Shown: positions 20,553 through 25,407 of the stretch, piece by piece | Layout of the letters: each line of letters starts with the position of its first letter | Numbering within the stretch: position 1 is the stretch's first letter | The notes under the pieces: model-generated | What the model saw: the letters and a program-made list of their open reading frames with translations, nothing else | Database searches by the model: none | Told to the model about the DNA's origin: nothing | Made by a program: the position numbers and the translations under genes | Assembly: GCA_002788865.1 (NCBI GenBank) | Contig: PFSC01000055.1 | Coordinates: 1-25,407, forward strand | Length of the DNA stretch: 25,407 nt | Reading direction: 5' to 3' | Source: Candidatus Roizmanbacteria bacterium CG_4_9_14_0_2_um_filter_39_13 | GTDB taxonomy: Bacteria; Patescibacteriota; Microgenomatia; UBA1406; GWC2-37-13

Positions 20553-21753
20553 ACTCCACCACGTCGCCATCTTTCATTATGTAATCTTTTCCCACAATCT
20601 GGACTTTGCCCTGTTCTCGAGCCTTAGACCATCCGCCAAGTGCGACAAAATCATCAAACTGTACGATGTCTGCTTTTATGAAGTTCTTTTCAAAATCGGT
20701 GTGAATGGTTCCTGCAGCTTGAGGTGCGAGCGTTCCATTTTTGATAGTCCATGCACGAGCTTCAAGCTCTCCACCAGTTAAAAAAGAGATCAATCCAAGA
20801 GTTTCATAAGCAGTTTTGATCAAGCGATTAAGACCAGTTTCTTTGAGATTATATTGATTCAGATATTCCTTTTGATCGGCTTCTTCAAACGCAAGCACAT
20901 CATTTTCAAGTTTAGCGTTGAGAAAGATAAAACCACGTCCCCCGTTCGTCGAGTCTGACTCGACTGCGGGTACTCCTCCTTGGTAAGGAGGAGAGCTATC
21001 TTGTTTGAACTCCCCTCCTTTATAAGGAGGGGTCTCCCCCGATTTATCGGGGGAGGGGGTGGTATAATATTTCATTATTGAAGCAATTCTTTGTTCTGTA
21101 TCTTCTTTTTCCATCAGTTGTTCTTCAGATACATTAAACACAAATATCTCAGGTTTCATGGTCAAAAGTTGAAGGTCTTTTGCTTGGATCGCTTCGTCAT
21201 CGGTGAGTCTCAAGGTTCTTGCGGAGCTTCCGGCATTCAGATGATTTTTCAGTTTAATAATTGCATCATAGCGAATTCCTTCTTCTTTGCTAAATTTGCC
21301 TTTTGGTTCTTTCTGTTTGAAGAGTGTCGCAAGATCGGCAAATATGAGCTCGGTTTCTACGGTTTGGATATCGCGTAGCGCATCTACCGTGTCTTGCACA
21401 TGGATGATATTTCCGTCTTCAAAAAGCCTCACCACGTGTGCGATTGCCGCAACTTCACGGATATGAGAGAGAAATTTATTTCCCAAACCTTCACCAGTGG
21501 AAGCACCTTTCACGAGGCCTGCTATATCGTAAAATTCTACGACTGCAGGGACTATTTTTTGTGTACTAACGATTTTTGCCAGAATGGGAAGCCGATCATC
21601 GGGTACCTCGATCACACCTACGTTGGGTTCTATCGTACAAAAGGGATAGTTTGCCGCATCAGCGACTGTTTTTTTAAGGAGGGCGTTGAATAGGGTTGAT
21701 TTTCCGACGTTGGGGAGACCGACGATACCGATACTCAGATTTGAACTTGACAT
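20536..21753 (-). CDS. ychF: Redox-regulated ATPase/GTPase YchF (Obg-like) with in-frame repeat insertion
   Basis: A 405-residue OLA1/YchF NTPase that associates with ribosomes. GIVGLPNVGKSTLFNALL is the P loop, ANYPFCTIEPNVGVIEVPD switch I, VEFYDIAGLVKGAS the G3 region, FNVSEE the N-x-x-E of the adenine-preferring family, and the TGS-like C-terminus reads RAWTIKNGTLAPQAAGTIHTDFEKNFIKADIV. Length is above the usual 360-370 because about 45 residues (SPDKSGETPPYKGGEFKQD and onward) come from palindromic DNA at 20936-21063. The start is ATG 21753 (MSSSNLSIGIVG); a TTG at 21771 is weaker. The 5' end overlaps the recombinase gene by 80 bases and no own promoter is visible. Confidence 0.92.
   Translation of the reverse strand: MSSSNLSIGIVGLPNVGKSTLFNALLKKTVADAANYPFCTIEPNVGVIEVPDDRLPILAKIVSTQKIVPAVVEFYDIAGLVKGASTGEGLGNKFLSHIREVAAIAHVVRLFEDGNIIHVQDTVDALRDIQTVETELIFADLATLFKQKEPKGKFSKEEGIRYDAIIKLKNHLNAGSSARTLRLTDDEAIQAKDLQLLTMKPEIFVFNVSEEQLMEKEDTEQRIASIMKYYTTPSPDKSGETPPYKGGEFKQDSSPPYQGGVPAVESDSTNGGRGFIFLNAKLENDVLAFEEADQKEYLNQYNLKETGLNRLIKTAYETLGLISFLTGGELEARAWTIKNGTLAPQAAGTIHTDFEKNFIKADIVQFDDFVALGGWSKAREQGKVQIVGKDYIMKDGDVVEFKIGQ
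20936..21063. repeat. Cluster of four perfect hairpins inside ychF
   Basis: Four exact hairpins stand side by side: GTCGAGTC/GACTCGAC (20948-20964), CTCCTCCTT/AAGGAGGAG (20973-20993), CCCCTCCTT/AAGGAGGGG (21012-21032) and CTCCCCCGAT/ATCGGGGGAG (21034-21055). The block is far more GC-rich than the rest of ychF. It is translated in frame on the minus strand as low-complexity Pro/Gly/Ser sequence between the N-x-x-E motif and the FLNAKLE segment, where other YchF proteins have a short loop. Confidence 0.88.
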
Positions 21754-23323
21754 TTTCTTGTGTGTTTTCAACAGGAATTTGTAAAGGAATATATCCCTGT
21801 ATGGTAGCTATTGTACCATCTGTTGTGACCTTTTGAATGACTTTACGCACGATAGGTAGCTTCTTTTCGAAGTCTCGATTTGTCAATATTATTTTCATCT
21901 TGTCACAATACTCGTCAAGGTCGGGGAGTATCACAGGAGCTGATGGGGTAGAGAAATCGGTTGATACACGCTGTAATTTCGTCAGAATGGTGGTCTTTTT
22001 ATTTTGGATCGCTTGTACCTGCTCTTTGTACTGTGAAAGCGATATAGCACCCTCTCCATAGGCTTCTAAGTATCGTTTTTCTTGAGTTTCGAAGGCATCT
22101 AGTTGTTTGTCTAGCTCAGTTTTCAGAAAGTCTGTATTTGATGTAGGTTGTTTTTGTTTTTCTTTCCAGATTCCAAAGTGTTTCTTGATGAGATTCTTAT
22201 TTGAAAGAAGCTTCACGATAGTAGACCATACTCTATCATCGAGCACAGTAGCGTTCACGCCCTTATTATGGCACTCTTTTGGTAAGGGATAGCGCAAGAC
22301 CCTGTCTGTACATCTATAGTACAAATTATGCGTTTTACTGTTTCCTTCACCCGCTCTTTTTCGACCACATGAACAGTAGGCGAGTCCAGAAAGTAGGTAG
22401 TTATTTTTTTTGTTTCTCATTGCGAAGGAGTCATTGAGTATGAGTTGTTTTTGTACTGCGGTAAATAGCTCCTTTTCAATGATAGGTTCAACTTCAATAG
22501 CAAACCACTGATCTTTTGGATTATTGTGGCGGCTGCTTTTCTTGATCTTCTTGTACTTTTCATTCTTGGTAGGATTTTCAGGGACAATTGACTTTGATTT
22601 GTTGTAGTGAGTGACGCCGATATATGTCTCATCTCTCAGTCGTCTGGATAGGGTAGAGGTAGACCAATACTTATTTTTGCTTTTTCGGGGATATATTTTT
22701 TGCTCGTACAGTCTTTTAATCACTTGTCGGATAGTAAGTCCTTCTATACCGATCCATTGAAAGATCATCTTGAGTATTTCCACTTCATGAGGGACTATTT
22801 TGAAATTTCCCATTCCTTTTTCTTTACCTTTTATATATTCATATCCATATGGGGCTTGCCATCCAAATAAAATACCACTCTTTGCTTTGTACAATTTCCC
22901 TCTACGAAACCGTTCGGCTATCTTGATACGCTCATAATCATGGAATAAGCCCATGACATTTTGTGCAAGAAGTGACTCTGGATTTTCTCCGTTTATATCA
23001 TGCAAAGAAACGATTTTAATTCCAGCCTCAGTGAGCTCTTTTTTCAATATAAGTTGATTTAAGAAGTTACGAGACAATCTACCAAGATCATACAGATACA
23101 AGGTGTCAAAAGATTTATTCTTTACTGCATCTCTCAAGTTATCTAGGGCAGGGCGGGCGAGTAGTTCACCACTCCAGCCGTCATCAACATACTGCAAACC
23201 CTGTTCAATAGCACTACCATCTCCTTTTGCTTTCGAAACGATTTCAGCTATTTGAGAGTTTATTGTTTGCTCTTTTTCTTGCCCAGAGGTAGAGACACGA
23301 GCATATAGGGCGGAAGTTTTCAT
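21674..23323 (-). CDS. Large serine recombinase (resolvase/integrase)
   Basis: A 549-residue site-specific recombinase. The N-terminal resolvase domain (1-150) contains YARVSTSGQEKEQT with the nucleophile Ser11, the GWSGELLARPALDNL segment and YDLGRLSRN. A recombinase domain follows (IRQVIKRLYEQKIYPRK, STLSRRLRDETYIG), then a zinc ribbon (YCSCGRKR ... YYRCTDR ... CHNKG) and a coiled-coil C-terminus, the layout of integrases of phages and integrative elements. Translation starts at the ATGA overlap with the HTH gene, with AGGAG about 9 bases upstream. The last 27 residues (ENVKFKSEYRYRRSPQRRK and onward) are encoded by the ychF 5' end read in another frame, so the C-terminus seems to be a junction product. 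Confidence 0.93.
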   Translation of the reverse strand: MKTSALYARVSTSGQEKEQTINSQIAEIVSKAKGDGSAIEQGLQYVDDGWSGELLARPALDNLRDAVKNKSFDTLYLYDLGRLSRNFLNQLILKKELTEAGIKIVSLHDINGENPESLLAQNVMGLFHDYERIKIAERFRRGKLYKAKSGILFGWQAPYGYEYIKGKEKGMGNFKIVPHEVEILKMIFQWIGIEGLTIRQVIKRLYEQKIYPRKSKNKYWSTSTLSRRLRDETYIGVTHYNKSKSIVPENPTKNEKYKKIKKSSRHNNPKDQWFAIEVEPIIEKELFTAVQKQLILNDSFAMRNKKNNYLLSGLAYCSCGRKRAGEGNSKTHNLYYRCTDRVLRYPLPKECHNKGVNATVLDDRVWSTIVKLLSNKNLIKKHFGIWKEKQKQPTSNTDFLKTELDKQLDAFETQEKRYLEAYGEGAISLSQYKEQVQAIQNKKTTILTKLQRVSTDFSTPSAPVILPDLDEYCDKMKIILTNRDFEKKLPIVRKVIQKVTTDGTIATIQGYIPLQIPVENTQENVKFKSEYRYRRSPQRRKINPIQRPP

Positions 23324-23493
23324 TTCTTCACTCTCCTTTGCTCAAGAAAGCTATCAAGGTCAATTTTCTTGATTCGAAGAACACGTTCAAGCTTAATTGC
23401 TGGCAAAAGCCCCTTATCTATCCATCTACGGACAGTAATGATGTTGACACCTAGCATTTCAGAGACCTGTCTAGTTGAATAGTAAGTTTCCAT
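23320..23493 (-). CDS. Small excisionase-like HTH protein
   Basis: A 57-residue protein consisting of a single HTH and wing: YYSTRQVSEMLGVNIITVRRW is the helix-turn-helix and LLPAIKLERVLRIKKIDLDSFLEQRR the wing and closing helix. This is the excisionase/BldC/MerR-like family. Its TGA overlaps the recombinase ATG (ATGA), so the two are co-translated. In this position it is a candidate recombination directionality factor or the repressor of the operon. It is related to the 74-residue HTH protein at 4757-4981. Its promoter carries three direct repeats at 10-bp spacing. Confidence 0.82.
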   Translation of the reverse strand: METYYSTRQVSEMLGVNIITVRRWIDKGLLPAIKLERVLRIKKIDLDSFLEQRRVKK

Positions 23494-23501
23494 ATATAGT
23501 T

Positions 23502-23535
23502 ATTTTAGGATACATTTAAATACATGTCAATACAT
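23502..23535 (-). promoter_or_regulatory. Promoter of the HTH-recombinase operon with three 10-bp-spaced direct repeats
   Basis: On the minus strand TTGACA (23530-23525) and TAAAAT (23507-23502) are spaced by 17 bp, with the start about one base before the ATG at 23493. On the plus strand ATACAT occurs at 23510-23515, 23520-23525 and 23530-23535, exactly one helical turn apart, covering the spacer and the -35 box. Head-to-tail sites of this kind suit BldC/excisionase-type proteins, so the downstream HTH protein probably represses its own operon. Confidence 0.75.
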
Positions 23536-23643
23536 AAATCAAGTTACCCCACCATCTGGCTCACTATATTCATCACGATTTGATACTGTGAGTTGAGTGG
23601 TAGGGTAAATAAGTAATGTTCGTTTATTGTTTGGGTCTTGTTC

Positions 23644-25035
23644 CTATGTAATCAGACCCGATGTTTCAAGCATGGGTAGTATCTGCTGTCGAAATTGCCA
23701 ATCAGGAAGGTATCGACCATATACCTGATAGTGTTTTTTCAATATCTCTTGCCTCGTTGCTCCTCTTGGACTCGAATCAAGCTCATTATTATTTTTTTCT
23801 TTATAAAGCGTGACTATGATATCTTTATATAGATTGAATACATATGGCGGAAGGTTCAGCTCCTGACTTTCAGAAATTTTGTCATAAATTTCAAATGCAT
23901 CTTTAATATCTTCATCATTTGCGATAAGTGCTCCTTCTTCTCTCTCTCGAAACCAAATATTAAGTAAAGCAAATATTTTCACAAGGCTGGTAATTCTTCC
24001 TATATCACGCTGATGTTTTGGTTTAAACTTTTTTATACGTTTCATGAACATATGTTCAACTAATTGAGGGTTAACAATATTTATTTCTGTGATTGATTCT
24101 TGTTTTATGGCTCGTATACGATCTTTTAGTAATTTTCTTTCAGAATTGATCTCTAAATTATAAAGATATGAACTTCTATCTGAGTCTTTTTTAATCTTCT
24201 CAAGAATCCCTTCTCGTAACTTTTCTTGATTAATTTCAGGTGACAATAGGAGAAATCTCGTTGCCTCTTGCTCATCAATTGTGAGCCCCGCTGTACAGAA
24301 AATTACAGAAGGATATCCAATAAGATAAATATTTTTAGTTTTTAATCCTTGTTTTTGCGATTTGTCGGTTATCTTTAGTTGAATTTCTTTTTTATCATGT
24401 GAAAGCATAGGGCGAAGATGTTGCAGAAGCATTGTATGGGGTTGATCAAGGAATATAAGAATTTTTTTGGAGAGATCAACAATGTATCCCTGTTTTTCTT
24501 TATTAAAAGTTCCATGACTGTGGAAAAAGGCGGTTGGTGAACAATAAGCAACTTGTATGACATCTTTTTCAGGGAACAGCCTTGATATTTCCATTGGAAT
24601 ATATGACTTTCCCGATGATGAAGGAGCATTAAAACTGATATTCAGTTGAGACTCTTCTGTATAGGCTGATAAATGGGCAAGAAAAGTGAGTAATCTATTA
24701 ATTTCATCTTTTTTAATCGTCAAACCAAGTGTTTCAATTAATTCATTAGATGACAGAGGTTTAAATTGAGAAATGTTAATAAATTCTTCATCAGGGTTAA
24801 TGTCTTCAGCTTGAGATAAACCATTGATTATCGCTTCAATATAGACCAGTGTACTTGCGATATCATTTTTATTTTTTGGAGATAAATTTTCACCAAAATT
24901 TAAGTGTTTTTTTAAATCACTTTGTATGCTTAGTAACTCGCTTAAGTCTCGATTTTTTAAGTATTCTAATAAACGAGGTTCTTCTAAAGTAACCATGTAA
25001 TTAATCTGCGTTTGTTTTAGCATATTGTTTTTCAT
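23644..25035 (-). CDS. P-loop ATPase, probable replication/helicase protein of the integrated element
   Basis: A 463-residue protein with no family recognised with certainty. Residues 1-120 are helical. SFNAPSSSGKSYIP (Walker A, about 135-147) is followed by KILIFLDQPH (Walker B with D197-Q198, not the usual D-E) and PSVIFCTAG (sensor 1-like, about 246-254), an AAA+ or phage-helicase-like order. An Arg-rich segment and RRIKKFKPKHQRDIGRITSLVKIFALLN follow. The C-terminal 80 residues (TRQEILKKHYQVYGRYLPDWQFRQQILPMLETSGLI) look like a winged helix. Such ATPase-plus-winged-helix proteins often serve replication of plasmids, phages and integrative elements. The neighbours (excisionase-like gene and recombinase) support that. 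It could instead be a regulator. Confidence 0.6.
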   Translation of the reverse strand: MKNNMLKQTQINYMVTLEEPRLLEYLKNRDLSELLSIQSDLKKHLNFGENLSPKNKNDIASTLVYIEAIINGLSQAEDINPDEEFINISQFKPLSSNELIETLGLTIKKDEINRLLTFLAHLSAYTEESQLNISFNAPSSSGKSYIPMEISRLFPEKDVIQVAYCSPTAFFHSHGTFNKEKQGYIVDLSKKILIFLDQPHTMLLQHLRPMLSHDKKEIQLKITDKSQKQGLKTKNIYLIGYPSVIFCTAGLTIDEQEATRFLLLSPEINQEKLREGILEKIKKDSDRSSYLYNLEINSERKLLKDRIRAIKQESITEINIVNPQLVEHMFMKRIKKFKPKHQRDIGRITSLVKIFALLNIWFREREEGALIANDEDIKDAFEIYDKISESQELNLPPYVFNLYKDIIVTLYKEKNNNELDSSPRGATRQEILKKHYQVYGRYLPDWQFRQQILPMLETSGLIT

Positions 25036-25118
25036 CTTTTATTAAATTTTTAATTTCATCAAAAAGAATTAAATAGACATCTTCCAATCTAGAAGTTATC
25101 TCCAAATCTAATTATTTT

Positions 25119-25198
25119 TGTCATCCTGAGGTGTAACCCGAAGGATCCATACGAGAACATGGATTCTTCTCCCGATTTAAATCGGGATCAGAATGACA
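25119..25198. repeat. Palindromic repeat (TGTCATCCTGA type)
   Basis: TGTCATCCTGA opens and TCAGAATGACA closes an imperfect palindrome. It contains GGATCCAT and ATGGATTC arms and a perfect inner palindrome CCCGATTTAAATCGGG. A partial copy of the right end (TGTCAGAATGACA) follows at about 25208-25220. It belongs to the same broad class as the repeats at 12585, 16044 and 16683 but has a different core. It occupies the intergenic stretch upstream of the ATPase gene. Confidence 0.75.
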
Positions 25199-25229
25199 GG
25201 AGAGGGTTGTCAGAATGACACGTGGGGGT

Positions 25230-25343
25230 TTAGAGATGAGTTCTAGCTTCCGAATATTCATCAGGAACGTATTCATAAACGATTTCAATTGCTTTTTTCT
25301 TTCTATGACTTTTCATGCTAGGTCTTTTGTGAAAAAATTGCAT
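25230..25343 (-). CDS. Possible 37-residue ORF of unknown function
   Basis: A short frame reads MQFFHKRPSMKSHRKKKAIE and ends in YVPDEYSEARTHL. It is basic at the start and acidic at the end. It overlaps, in another frame, the possible 3' end of a gene that enters from the right edge. No family is recognised; it may be chance. Confidence 0.2.
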   Translation of the reverse strand: MQFFHKRPSMKSHRKKKAIEIVYEYVPDEYSEARTHL

Positions 25344-25407
25344 TTTTTAACCTCTGCATTGAGTCATAATAAGTTTTTGCGTCGATTGTTCCTTTACCTT
25401 GCCAGAA
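25318..25407 (-). CDS. Possible C-terminal end of a gene cut by the window edge
   Basis: The frame from the right edge is open for 29 codons (FWQGKGTIDAKTYYDSMQRL and onward) before a TAG at 25320-25318. The composition looks protein-like (WQGKGTIDAKTYYDSM), but the piece is too short to assign. It would be the gene upstream of the ATPase in the same direction. Confidence 0.3.
   Translation of the reverse strand, partial: FWQGKGTIDAKTYYDSMQRLKNAIFSQKT

Noticed and set aside
23633..23659. Hairpin GGGTCT/AGACCC at the end of the ATPase gene as a terminator
   Set aside because: The loop is long, it overlaps the stop codon, and no T tract follows on the minus strand.
1..25407. Alternative genetic code (UGA as glycine)
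   Set aside because: AbiEii, the PIN toxin and the DUF4143 ATPase all end at TGA at the expected protein length.
1..25407. tRNA or rRNA genes
   Set aside because: No cloverleaf with a T-loop consensus and no rRNA-like stretch was recognised by eye. A covariance-model scan would be needed to be certain.

Overview
The window looks like a chromosomal segment of an uncultivated bacterium of the Patescibacteria (CPR) radiation, with a Microgenomates-like flavour. The grounds are AT-rich DNA, short gene gaps, large secreted proteins joined by Thr-Pro linkers, a Cys/Trp-rich CPR-type surface module, cohesin- and dockerin-like domains without any visible cellulase, and many small toxin-antitoxin modules. 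UGA is a normal stop here (several genes end in TGA), so the UGA-glycine code of Gracilibacteria/Absconditabacteria does not apply. The lineage is inferred, not proven.

Layout. (1) 1-5,021 is a defence and toxin-antitoxin island: a DUF2283-like gene broken by an amber codon, an AbiE-type pair (468-1813), an RHH/RelE-like pair on the minus strand (1905-2425), a MITE-like element with an 8-bp target duplication (2471-2664), an AbrB/PIN pair (2806-3515), a DUF4143-type ATPase (3626-4753) and an excisionase-like HTH gene. (2) 5,129-15,309 is a co-directional surface locus: a 2,006-residue secreted multidomain protein with a dockerin-like module, a membrane-anchored protein with both a cohesin-like and a dockerin module, two further cohesin-like proteins (one N-anchored, one with an LPVSG-hydrophobic tail), and an FN3-type membrane protein. 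(3) 15,325-17,355 is core: an M50 protease, ribosomal protein L28 and peptide deformylase, with palindromic repeats between them. (4) 17,447-20,552 holds a GT2 and a GT-C type glycosyltransferase, a truncated second GT2, and a Phd/PIN pair. (5) 20,536 to the end holds ychF, with palindromic repeats read in frame inside it, and a probable integrated element: a large serine recombinase whose 3' end runs into the ychF 5' end, a 57-residue excisionase-like protein with three 10-bp-spaced direct repeats in its promoter, and a P-loop ATPase that may be a replication protein.

Two themes run across the window. First, many first genes of transcription units have a sigma70-like promoter placed so that the predicted transcription start falls on or within a few bases of the ATG. 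Genes inside operons more often show Shine-Dalgarno motifs (AbiEii, the recombinase). This suggests widespread leaderless transcripts and also corrects several gene starts. Second, short palindromic repeats occur between genes, nested in one another, and inside ychF. The most system-like content is the surface locus, where cohesin-like and dockerin-like modules on adjacent secreted proteins suggest a self-assembling cell-surface complex.
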